From NCBI GenBank assembly GCA_944320305.1, contig CALUGW010000001.1, positions 1-64,000 of the forward strand: a stretch of DNA of 64,000 bases, read 5' to 3'. Shown piece by piece: positions 53,623 to 60,787 of this stretch (positions are counted from its first letter, which is position 1; each line of letters opens with the position of its first letter). The translations under genes and the position numbers were made by a program. The notes beneath the pieces were generated by a model. It worked only from the letters and a program-made list of their open reading frames with translations. It had not been told where the DNA came from and ran no database searches. The DNA comes from an uncultured Prevotella sp. GTDB taxonomy: Bacteria > Bacteroidota > Bacteroidia > Bacteroidales > Bacteroidaceae.

Positions 53623-54165
53623 ATGAGTAAAGTTCAGCTTCAGTTTGGCGGATTGGCAGAAACAAGAAACTGCCAGGGGCTTGTGGTCGTTACACTTACG
53701 GACCCGCAGCGGATAAGGGCGATAAGTGTGATCTGTGACAGTGCGCTGAAGTATCAGATAGGACTGCGGTCTGTCGGCGCAGCCCACAGCTCCAGATTCC
53801 TGCCGGAGGTTCTCTTGGCAATGTTGAACGAAAACTCTGACATAAAACAGTATGTGATAAACATTTACAATCTTGTGGACGGAGAGTATAAAGTGGTGGT
53901 TCAGAACACGGAAACGTTGTGTGAATACCCCATCAGACTCAACGATGCAATACTGTTGTCGTTGATCTGCAAGATGGAAATGTTTATCGACAAGGCATTG
54001 TTTGAGAAACAGAGCATGCCGTACAGGAGCATGGCGGACAGGTTGTCAATACCGATCAACACGCTCAGCAGCGTCGCGCTGAAGCAAGAACTGAGGAAAG
54101 CAGTTGATGTTGAGGACTACCGTTTGGCCTCGCAGATTCAGGAAGAGCTGCGAAAGCGGAAATGA
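53623..54165 (+). CDS. bifunctional nuclease (DUF151) family protein with UVR motif
   Basis: The 180-residue protein has a BFN domain (~1-130: VVTLTDPQRIRAISVICD, IKQYVINIYNLVDGEYKVVV, RLNDAILLSLICKMEMFID). A C-terminal UvrB/UvrC-like helical pair follows (LRKAVDVEDYRLASQIQEEL). The family shows RNase and DNase activity in plants and some bacteria. It starts 6 bp after the small upstream gene. Confidence 0.88.
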   Translation: MSKVQLQFGGLAETRNCQGLVVVTLTDPQRIRAISVICDSALKYQIGLRSVGAAHSSRFLPEVLLAMLNENSDIKQYVINIYNLVDGEYKVVVQNTETLCEYPIRLNDAILLSLICKMEMFIDKALFEKQSMPYRSMADRLSIPINTLSSVALKQELRKAVDVEDYRLASQIQEELRKRK

Positions 54166-54189
54166 AAATCAGAACAGACGACAGATATT

Positions 54190-54903
54190 ATGAAAGAGAC
54201 ACGTTTCTTTTATGTGCCCGACGCGGCCTCGGAATCGTTTCTTCCTGAAGAGGAGAGCAGCCACGCGCTTCGTGTTCTCAGGATGCAAGCCGGTGACGAG
54301 ATGTTCTTGATGGATGGGGCGGGAACGTTTTACAAGGCTGTTGTGACGGAAACCACGCGCCATGAGTGCGGATACGAGATAACCGCTGTCATGCCCCAAA
54401 AGCCGCAGTGGGCCGGACATTTGCACATAGCAATGGCGCCAACAAAGATGATGGACCGCACGGAATGGATGCTTGAGAAAGTGACGGAGATTGGAGTCAA
54501 CGAGATTTCGCTGTTGAATTGCATGAATTCAGAACGCCGTGTAGTCAAGACGGAACGGTTGGAAAGAATACTCGTTTCGGCAATGAAGCAGAGCCGCAAG
54601 CCCTGGAAGCCTGTGCTTAATGGCATGACGCCTTTCGGGCAGTTCGTTTCGAAGCCGTTGGCAGGAAGAAAGTTCATAGCCCATTGTCACCCGGAAATAC
54701 CGCGTGCGTATCTTTTTGACGAGCTTGGGAAAGCCGGCGCTGCGGATGCGACAGTGCTGATAGGGCCGGAGGGTGATTTCTCGATGGAAGAAGTGAGGGA
54801 GGCTGTCGGCCTTGGCTTTGTGTCCGTGCATTTGGGCGAGAGCAGATTGCGCACTGAGACAGCGGCCGTTGTTGCGTCTGTCATGATGCATCTGGCAGGA
54901 TGA
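54190..54903 (+). CDS. rsmE: 16S rRNA (uracil-1498-N3) methyltransferase RsmE
   Basis: The 237-residue SPOUT-fold enzyme has an N-terminal PUA-like domain (EESSHALRVLRMQAGDEM). The trefoil-knot SAM site is visible as VLIGPEGDFSMEEV and LGESRLRTETAAV. It lies 24 bp after the nuclease gene. It modifies U1498 in the small ribosomal subunit. Confidence 0.93.
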   Translation: MKETRFFYVPDAASESFLPEEESSHALRVLRMQAGDEMFLMDGAGTFYKAVVTETTRHECGYEITAVMPQKPQWAGHLHIAMAPTKMMDRTEWMLEKVTEIGVNEISLLNCMNSERRVVKTERLERILVSAMKQSRKPWKPVLNGMTPFGQFVSKPLAGRKFIAHCHPEIPRAYLFDELGKAGAADATVLIGPEGDFSMEEVREAVGLGFVSVHLGESRLRTETAAVVASVMMHLAG

Positions 54904-54995
54904 TGCGGCGCTTAAGGAAGTCTGCTTGCTGGATGATGCGGCGCTTGTTGTGTGATATTAAGGTCTAAAAAATTATTCAAAAACAGCAAATTGAT

Positions 54996-55631
54996 ATGAT
55001 GCGTTTGTTTATAGCCGTGTTGGTGTCGGCCGTTTTTTATTTGTCGGCAGACGCGAAAGGCTTTGTTATGAAAGACTTTTTCAAGCAGATGCCTGATTCT
55101 GTCGTGCCTTATCTGACAGAGAACAACAGGTTGGATCTCATTGATTTTGTCGAGTCCGGCATGGACTCACAGGTTGAAAACAAGTTGGGCGGTGTTACAA
55201 GACTGTTGAGACTTACGGACAATTATCTGAAACTCAGGCTTACGGACGCTTCGTTGCTGGAGATGAAGTTGCTTCAGTATGGCAGTGGAAGCGCCGACTC
55301 TTTGGAGCTGGTTGCCTGTGCAGTGATGACTTATGGCGACAGCATAAAAGAAAGCACCGTGCGGTTTTATTCATCAGACTGGGCGCCTGTGCGTGTTGCG
55401 AGTCCGCTGTCATACGAAGCTATCAGCAGGTGCGGCGTGTCAGACAGCCTGCCCCAGGGGCTGCTTCGGGGGGCACTGCAGAATGTTTTTGTTGAGGCCG
55501 CTTTGTCGCCTGATGACGAAAATATGACGATAACGCTGTCTTATCCAGATTACGGCGAGGTGGGAAAAGAGAAGCCGAGCCTCAGAAAATTGTCAACAAT
55601 ACTTAAATGGTCGGGGTTGTCTTTTAAATAA
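54996..55631 (+). CDS. DUF3256 family exported protein
   Basis: The 211-residue protein has a signal peptide (MMRLFIAVLVSAVFYLSADA). The DUF3256 pattern begins MKDFFKQMPDSVVPYLTENNRLDLIDFVESGM and continues with LGGVTRLLRLTDNYLKLRLT. The family is restricted to Bacteroidales; its function is unknown. It is last in the ileS run, 92 bp after rsmE. Confidence 0.88.
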   Translation: MMRLFIAVLVSAVFYLSADAKGFVMKDFFKQMPDSVVPYLTENNRLDLIDFVESGMDSQVENKLGGVTRLLRLTDNYLKLRLTDASLLEMKLLQYGSGSADSLELVACAVMTYGDSIKESTVRFYSSDWAPVRVASPLSYEAISRCGVSDSLPQGLLRGALQNVFVEAALSPDDENMTITLSYPDYGEVGKEKPSLRKLSTILKWSGLSFK

Positions 55632-55662
55632 AACAAAACCGAAAGATTTTCTTTATAATTAA

Positions 55663-55694
55663 TTTGTGACATATTGCAATGATGACTAAATTTG
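55663..55694 (+). promoter_or_regulatory. promoter of candidate small RNA
   Basis: TTTG (55663-55666), 20 bp, TAAATTTG (55687-55694), perfectly spaced. Confidence 0.65.
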
Positions 55695-55699
55695 CATAG

Positions 55700-55773
55700 T
55701 GTTTTTCATGGTATTAGATTATTAAGGTTAACTTGAAGATTGGTTGTCGTGAGACAATTAATCTTTTTTTATT
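55700..55773 (+). ncRNA. candidate small RNA (~73 nt) with intrinsic terminator
   Basis: The promoter just upstream would start a transcript near 55700. It ends at a 12-bp stem (AGATTGGTTGTC with GACAATTAATCT, two G-U pairs) around GTGA, followed by seven T's. There is no start codon with a frame of useful length. The unpaired part includes CATGGTATTAGATTATTAAG. The 3' end touches the stop of the convergent methyltransferase gene, so its terminator may serve both. I believe similar sequences occur elsewhere in Bacteroidales but cannot verify this here. Confidence 0.55.
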
Positions 55774-56512
55774 GCCTCATAAATTCCGAGATCGTTATGG
55801 CTGTGGCCACTGCCACATTGAGGCTTTCAGCCGTGTCGCCGTTCTTGAAGCACGGTATCAGGAGCTTTTCCGTCAGTCTTCCGCGTAGGGATTTTGATAT
55901 GCCGTTGCCTTCGTTCCCCATTATTATGAAGCCGTTTTTCTCAAGTCTTTTTGTGTAGATGTTTTCACCGTCAAGCACAGTTCCGTAGACGTTGGCCGTC
56001 TTCTCGTATTGTCCGACCAGCCGGTCAAGGTCTGTGTATGTGATGTTGACCCGTGCAAGGCTTCCCGCCGTGGCCTGCACAACTTTCGGGCTGAAAGCGT
56101 CGGTGGTCTCGTTGCTGCATACGATATTGTCAATTCCGAACCAGTCGGCCACTCTTATTATTGTTCCGAGATTTCCCGGATCCTGTATTCCGTCGAGTGC
56201 TATTATCAGCTGTTCATGCGGGTTTAGCCTGTCTGTGCATTCTCTTTGCGGCAGCGGAAACAGTCCCACCACCTGTTGCGGATGCTGGAGAAAGCTTATT
56301 TTTGACAGCTCGTCCTTGCTGATTTCTGTTATGTCAATGCCACATTCTTTTGGGCGTTGCCAATCAGCTGTTGCCAATATTCTATGCGGTGTGAACCGTC
56401 TCATCATGTCACCGACCACTTTCGGGCCTTCTGCCACAAAAAGATTGTTGAGTTTTCTGAATTTTTTGTATTCAAGAGACCGTATGAGTTTTATAAGCGA
56501 CTTTTCAAGCAT
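55769..56512 (-). CDS. SpoU/TrmH-family RNA 2'-O-methyltransferase
   Basis: The 247-residue protein has an N-terminal substrate-binding part (LEYKKFRKLNNLFVAEGPKVV). The SPOUT SAM site is visible as LDGIQDPGNLGTIIRVADWFG, FIIMGNEGNGIS and IPCFKNGDTAESLNVAVAT. It methylates a ribose in tRNA or rRNA; the exact target cannot be told. It is divergent from tamL. Confidence 0.92.
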   Translation of the reverse strand: MLEKSLIKLIRSLEYKKFRKLNNLFVAEGPKVVGDMMRRFTPHRILATADWQRPKECGIDITEISKDELSKISFLQHPQQVVGLFPLPQRECTDRLNPHEQLIIALDGIQDPGNLGTIIRVADWFGIDNIVCSNETTDAFSPKVVQATAGSLARVNITYTDLDRLVGQYEKTANVYGTVLDGENIYTKRLEKNGFIIMGNEGNGISKSLRGRLTEKLLIPCFKNGDTAESLNVAVATAITISEFMRQ

Positions 56513-56551
56513 ATATGTTCCACTTTATGAAAAATAAGCGTCGAATGTCCG

Positions 56552-56582
56552 CAAAGTTACACAAAAAGTCTTAACTTTGCAA
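56552..56582. promoter_or_regulatory. overlapping divergent promoters (spoU-type gene / tamL)
   Basis: Minus strand: TTG (56580-56582), 20 bp, TAACTTTG (56552-56559). Plus strand: TAACTTTG (56572-56579). The minus -33 element lies directly next to the plus -7 box, so both promoters share the same stretch of DNA. Confidence 0.6.
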
Positions 56583-56598
56583 TTGAAATCGGGAATTA

Positions 56599-58806
56599 AT
56601 GCTGAACAAAATCTACATTTCTGCGCTTGTGGTTTTGCTGTTGTGCTCATGCTCGGGAACGAAATATGTTTCTGACGGCGAGTATCTTCTCGACAAAGTG
56701 AGCTTGAAACTGCAAGGCCATCATGGCGAAATAAATGCTGACGGTCTGAAATCGCGGATACGTCAGAAAGGCAATTCCCGATGGTTTGCGACAGCAAAGA
56801 TACCGCTTGCCACATATTCAGCTTCCGGCAGAGACACCACGAAGTGGATTAACCGCGTGCTCCGTTCTATGGGAGAGCCGCCGGTGATTTATGATTCTGC
56901 GGCAACAGCCAGGACAGTGCTTGACCTTAAAAGCGAGCTTGCCAACGATGGGTATATGCACGCCACTGTCAGCGCAGCCGTAGAAAAGCGGAAAAAGAAG
57001 GCGAATGTCACTTATTGGCTGTCGCCCGGTGAGCCTTATTACATAGACAATGTGAAATATGTGGTGGAGGATTCCGTCATTTCGAGGCTGCTTTGTCTTG
57101 CCGACAGTGCTAATTGGGGGCTGAAGCCGCGGATGAGATTCTCTGTTGACAGGCTTGACAACGAGCGCAAGCGCATAACGTCACTGCTGGCTGACAGGGG
57201 ATTCTATAAGTTCCACAAGGATTATATAACGTATGTCGCCGATACGGTCAGCGGCTGCAATGGCGTGGACCTTACGCTTGTGCTCCGTGCTTACAGAGAC
57301 GCTGACGGGAGGACACTGCCGCATCCGCGTTACAGGATACGCGATGTGAGGTTCAGCGGCGGTGAGTCTGGCGACAGCTTATTGCGGCTTAGGCGTCATG
57401 TGCTTTACAATAACACATTCCTGACACCGGGAGAATACTACTCGGCGCGCGAGCTTCAGAAGACGTACAACCACTTCGGGCGGCTGCAGGCCGTGAAATA
57501 CACAAACATAAGCTTCCGCGAAATGGCAGACAGCCTGCTGCTCGACTGCGATATTCAAGTCAGCGCCAACAAGCCAAGCACAATCAGTTTTCAGCCGGAG
57601 GGCACCAACACTGCCGGAAACCTGGGGGCGGCAGCCTCGCTGACTTATCAGAACAGAAATCTGTTTCGCGGCTCAGAGGTGCTGAGCATTGAGCTGCGTG
57701 GCGCTTTTGAGGCCATCAGAGGACTTGAAGGTTACAACAACGACAATTTCGAGGAGTACAGTGTTGAGACCAGCCTGCTGTTTCCGCGCTTCATCGCTCC
57801 GTTTCTGTCGCGTAACTTTGTGCGCCGCACAACAGCCACGTCGGAGGTGGCTTTTCTGTATGACCTGCAGAACAGGCCGGAATACCACAGGCGCGTTCTG
57901 TCGCTGGCGTGGCGCTACAAGTGGAACAATCCCAGCCATCACGACAAGTATCAGATAGATCTTATAGACCTTAACTACGTGTTCATGCCGTGGATTTCTG
58001 ACAGATTCCGCCAGGACTATCTTGAGGACGAGAGCAGCCGCAATGCCATTCTGAGGTACAACTACGAGGATTTGTTCATCATGCGTTTCGGAGTTGGCTA
58101 TACTTACAACAACGGCGTTCACGCCATCAAGGCCAATGTCGAGACGGCCGGAAACGTGCTTGGGCTTGGGGCTGGGCTTTTCGGCTTCCCCAAAAACGAC
58201 CAGGGGCAGTACAAATTGTTCAACATCGCCTATGCGCAGTATGTAAAGGGCGACTTCGACTACACACGCTATGTGCAGTTTGACTACAACAACACCCTCG
58301 TCTGGCATTTTGGCTTTGGCATAGCTTATCCTTATGGCAACAGCACAATCCTGCCGTTTGAGAAGCGCTATTTCTCAGGCGGGGCCAACAGCGTGCGCGG
58401 ATGGAGTGTCAGAGGATTGGGCCCCGGAACGTATTCCGGCCGCGACGGCAACATTGACTTTATCAACCAGACCGGCGACATGAAGCTTGATGTCAATCTG
58501 GAGTACCGCGCGCACCTGTTCTGGAAGCTCAATGGCGCACTGTTTGTCGACGCAGGCAACATCTGGACTCTGCGCAATTACGCCGACCAGCCTGGAGGGC
58601 AGTTCAGTTTCAAGGACTTCTGGGAGCAGATAGCCGTGGCATATGGAGTGGGGCTGAGGCTGAATTTCGATTACTTCATACTGCGTTTTGACTTCGGAAT
58701 GAAAGCCGTCAATCCTGCTTATAGCGGCAAAGACCATTATCCGGTCATTCATCCGGACCTGGGGCGCGACCTGACATTCCATTTTGCGGTAGGCCTTCCA
58801 TTCTGA
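56599..58806 (+). CDS. tamL: BamA/TamA-family outer-membrane protein, TamL-type lipoprotein
   Basis: The 735-residue protein has a signal peptide with a lipobox near LLLCSCSG. POTRA-like domains follow (~25-330, e.g. GKTLPHPRYRIRDVRFSGG-like segments). The C-terminal Omp85 barrel (~350-735) carries the conserved RYFSGGANSVRGW and a terminal aromatic residue. TamL replaces TamA in Bacteroidetes and works with TamB in envelope assembly. The usual tamB is not adjacent here. Its 3' end overlaps the next, convergent gene by 62 bp. Confidence 0.9.
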   Translation: MLNKIYISALVVLLLCSCSGTKYVSDGEYLLDKVSLKLQGHHGEINADGLKSRIRQKGNSRWFATAKIPLATYSASGRDTTKWINRVLRSMGEPPVIYDSAATARTVLDLKSELANDGYMHATVSAAVEKRKKKANVTYWLSPGEPYYIDNVKYVVEDSVISRLLCLADSANWGLKPRMRFSVDRLDNERKRITSLLADRGFYKFHKDYITYVADTVSGCNGVDLTLVLRAYRDADGRTLPHPRYRIRDVRFSGGESGDSLLRLRRHVLYNNTFLTPGEYYSARELQKTYNHFGRLQAVKYTNISFREMADSLLLDCDIQVSANKPSTISFQPEGTNTAGNLGAAASLTYQNRNLFRGSEVLSIELRGAFEAIRGLEGYNNDNFEEYSVETSLLFPRFIAPFLSRNFVRRTTATSEVAFLYDLQNRPEYHRRVLSLAWRYKWNNPSHHDKYQIDLIDLNYVFMPWISDRFRQDYLEDESSRNAILRYNYEDLFIMRFGVGYTYNNGVHAIKANVETAGNVLGLGAGLFGFPKNDQGQYKLFNIAYAQYVKGDFDYTRYVQFDYNNTLVWHFGFGIAYPYGNSTILPFEKRYFSGGANSVRGWSVRGLGPGTYSGRDGNIDFINQTGDMKLDVNLEYRAHLFWKLNGALFVDAGNIWTLRNYADQPGGQFSFKDFWEQIAVAYGVGLRLNFDYFILRFDFGMKAVNPAYSGKDHYPVIHPDLGRDLTFHFAVGLPF

Positions 58807-59215
58807 CGAGGCACTTGCCGTCTTCCACCACGAACGCCAGCTCGCACCATGCCTGCGGCACAATGGTGTGTGGCTGGCCTATTTCGCCGTATGACATGAA
58901 GTCGCTCACTTTTACAACGGCTGTGCCGCCGTTGTTGTTTCCGTCGCGTTTTATTTCCATTATCTCCACCTTGGCTCTGTCTGTTCTGGCCCGCAGGGTG
59001 TCCAGTTCGCTGTCGCTGATGTTTGAGGCTGCGAATCTGATCCACTTGCGGCTGTCGGCCGTGCAGTATTTCAAGGCTTCCGGCAGATTGTAGTTGAAGT
59101 AGGCTTCGGCGAATTTGCCGACACATTGTCCTGCAATTTCGTCTTCGGCGGAGCGCTTGTCGCCGCACGACAGGGCGACAAGCGGCATAAGCAATGTCAC
59201 TAACGCTTTGTTCAT
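58745..59215 (-). CDS. small lipoprotein, DUF4878-like
   Basis: Starting at 59215 (MNKALVTLLMPLVALSC) the product has 156 residues with a lipobox. An NTF2/DUF4878-like pattern follows: helix (CVGKFAEAYFNYNLPEALKYCT), ADSRKWIRFAA, then beta strands (TAVVKVSDFMSYG; AWCELAFVVEDGKCLVRMEG). The family assignment is tentative. The 3' end runs 62 bp into tamL on the opposite strand. Confidence 0.7.
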   Translation of the reverse strand: MNKALVTLLMPLVALSCGDKRSAEDEIAGQCVGKFAEAYFNYNLPEALKYCTADSRKWIRFAASNISDSELDTLRARTDRAKVEIMEIKRDGNNNGGTAVVKVSDFMSYGEIGQPHTIVPQAWCELAFVVEDGKCLVRMEGLPQNGMSGRAPGPDE

Positions 59216-59362
59216 AATCAGTGTCTTTGTCTGCAAAGTTACTAATATTCCGTCTGATAAAAGTTGTCGGGCGTTGATAATATTTGCTTATGGGCGTTTC
59301 CGTGCGGTCCGTATGGCATGGTTGCATGGGATAAACTCTATGCGCGGCTGTTCTTGGAGGCA

Positions 59363-59800
59363 GTCCGGAAAGCCGGTTGCGCCGTGGAGGCTGTTTCCCA
59401 AAACCGGATGGGGCGTCATGTCTTAGATAATAGTGGGCAAACGGTGTGGTGGAAGTTTATGCCTTTGGCAGAGTGCGCCCACTTCGCAAAAAGGACAACC
59501 AAAGGCGCATGACGGCATGAGACACGGTGCAAAACAAGGCGTTTTGCATTCTGAAATGGTCTGTTTCGCACTGCGAAAAGGCCTGTATTGCACGCCAAAA
59601 TGGCCTGTTTTAGTTTGAAACAATATGCCGCCAAACGGCTGCGAATCGGCGGGAAGACGGCGCTTTGCCGCCAAGGTTGTAACCGAAAGGCGTCCGTCAG
59701 CTTGCGATTTTTCGAGTGTCGCCGCGATGGGTAAAATCGAGACGGCTCTCGGTTTTGTTCCGCTTCAGGACAATCCGCCGCAGCAGGGGTTTCTGAGTGC
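59363..59800. repeat. dispersed ~440-bp intergenic repeat, copy 2
   Basis: Same block order as 35827-36265: AAGCCGGTTGCGCC, TGCCTTTGGCAGAGTGCGCC, AAAAAGGACAACCAAAGGC, palindrome cluster D, ATATGCCGCCAAA, ACAATCCGCCGCA. Same orientation, clearly diverged. No transposase or target duplication is apparent. The rest of the 59216-60077 gap shows only the promoter of the next gene. Confidence 0.75.
59545..59612. repeat. cluster D of GGCC-centred palindromic repeats
   Basis: Three units (CTGAAATGGTCTGTTTCGC; GCGAAAAGGCCTGTATTGC; CCAAAATGGCCTGTTTTAG) occupy the same relative position in the larger repeat as cluster B does in copy 1. Confidence 0.7.
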
Positions 59801-59932
59801 CCCTGTTCTTGCACGGCGTGTGCAGGCCGGTTGGGGAAAGTTACTGCAATTTGATTAAAAAAACGTTATCGGGTCATTTATTTGATTTGCGTCAAATAAA
59901 CACGCTGTTTGCGCACACAGTCTTTTAATTTG

Positions 59933-59963
59933 TTGGCAGATGCGTGGAAATGGTTTAACTTTG
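59933..59963 (+). promoter_or_regulatory. promoter of small secreted protein gene
   Basis: TTG (59933-59935), 20 bp, TAACTTTG (59956-59963), about 115 bp before the start codon. Confidence 0.6.
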
Positions 59964-60077
59964 CAGCGGAAAACTAATAAAAAGGATAACAAACTGAGAG
60001 AAGAAGTCGGCAGGAAAACAGGATAACGCCGACGGTAAAAAGTAAGTAACAATTAAAAGAAAGAAAGGGTAACAAAG

Positions 60078-60485
60078 ATGAAAAGATTGTATTTGACGGT
60101 CGTGGCTCTGCTCAGCATGACCATGACATTTGCAGGAAACGGTGAGTCTGCAGGCTCTGGCAACACAGAAACAGCAAAAAGCGCTGAGGTGGCCGAGGTA
60201 AAGACAGACACAGCCTCCTACGACATTAACTACAACCTGCGCCGCATGGGCGAGACTCTCGGACTGACTCTGACGCAGATGAACAGTGTCGATGCCCTCA
60301 ACCGTTCGTTCAACAGCGAGCTGAGGACAGTGTCCGGAGCCTCTGAGAGCGAGCGCAAGGTTCTGCTCGACAAGGCTGTTGCCGCCGACTACAAGCGCAT
60401 GAGCTATGTGCTCACGCCTGCGCAGCTCAGCAAGTATGAGACTCTGATCAACGTGACTCTGGCCAACCGCGGACTGGAAAAATGA
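60078..60485 (+). CDS. small secreted helical protein
   Basis: The 135-residue protein has a signal peptide (MKRLYLTVVALLSMTMTFAG). A short Ala/Glu/Thr-rich linker and a helical domain follow (INYNLRRMGETLGLTLTQMN ... YVLTPAQLSKYETLINVTLANRGL). The LxLTxxQ...LTPAQLxKYxxLL pattern recalls Spy/CpxP-like periplasmic helical proteins, but the match is weak. It has its own promoter and a strong terminator, so it is a single-gene unit. Confidence 0.75.
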   Translation: MKRLYLTVVALLSMTMTFAGNGESAGSGNTETAKSAEVAEVKTDTASYDINYNLRRMGETLGLTLTQMNSVDALNRSFNSELRTVSGASESERKVLLDKAVAADYKRMSYVLTPAQLSKYETLINVTLANRGLEK

Positions 60486-60510
60486 CCTCCGCAGGCTGAA
60501 TATATGAAAG

Positions 60511-60543
60511 AACCGTCGCACAACGCCGTGCGGCGGTTTTTTT
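60511..60543 (+). terminator. intrinsic terminator
   Basis: AACCGTCGCAC pairs with GTGCGGCGGTT (11 bp, one G-U), followed by a T-run, 25 bp after the preceding stop. Confidence 0.85.
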
Positions 60544-60754
60544 GTTGAACTCATTTAAGCTTTTTCTGACTTCAGTCCATGGAATGTTTTCGAGGCTGTT
60601 TGTGCGCAGGAAAGAGGAGCGTAGCGGGCTGAGTGGCGAATGACTGCGGACAAACAGGCCGAAGAAACATGGAATGAAGCCAAAGTAACACCTTTCGGAA
60701 AAAACTTAAATGAGTTTGTTGTCTGTCGCGGTGCTGTCAATCGGTTATTTTCAT

Positions 60755-60762
60755 TAACTTTG
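60755..60762 (+). promoter_or_regulatory. -7 box of S8 protease gene
   Basis: TAACTTTG lies 25 bp before the start codon. The spacing to an upstream TTG is not clear. Confidence 0.5.
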
Positions 60763-60787
60763 TGGCAGAAATACTGTTGTTTCCCTT

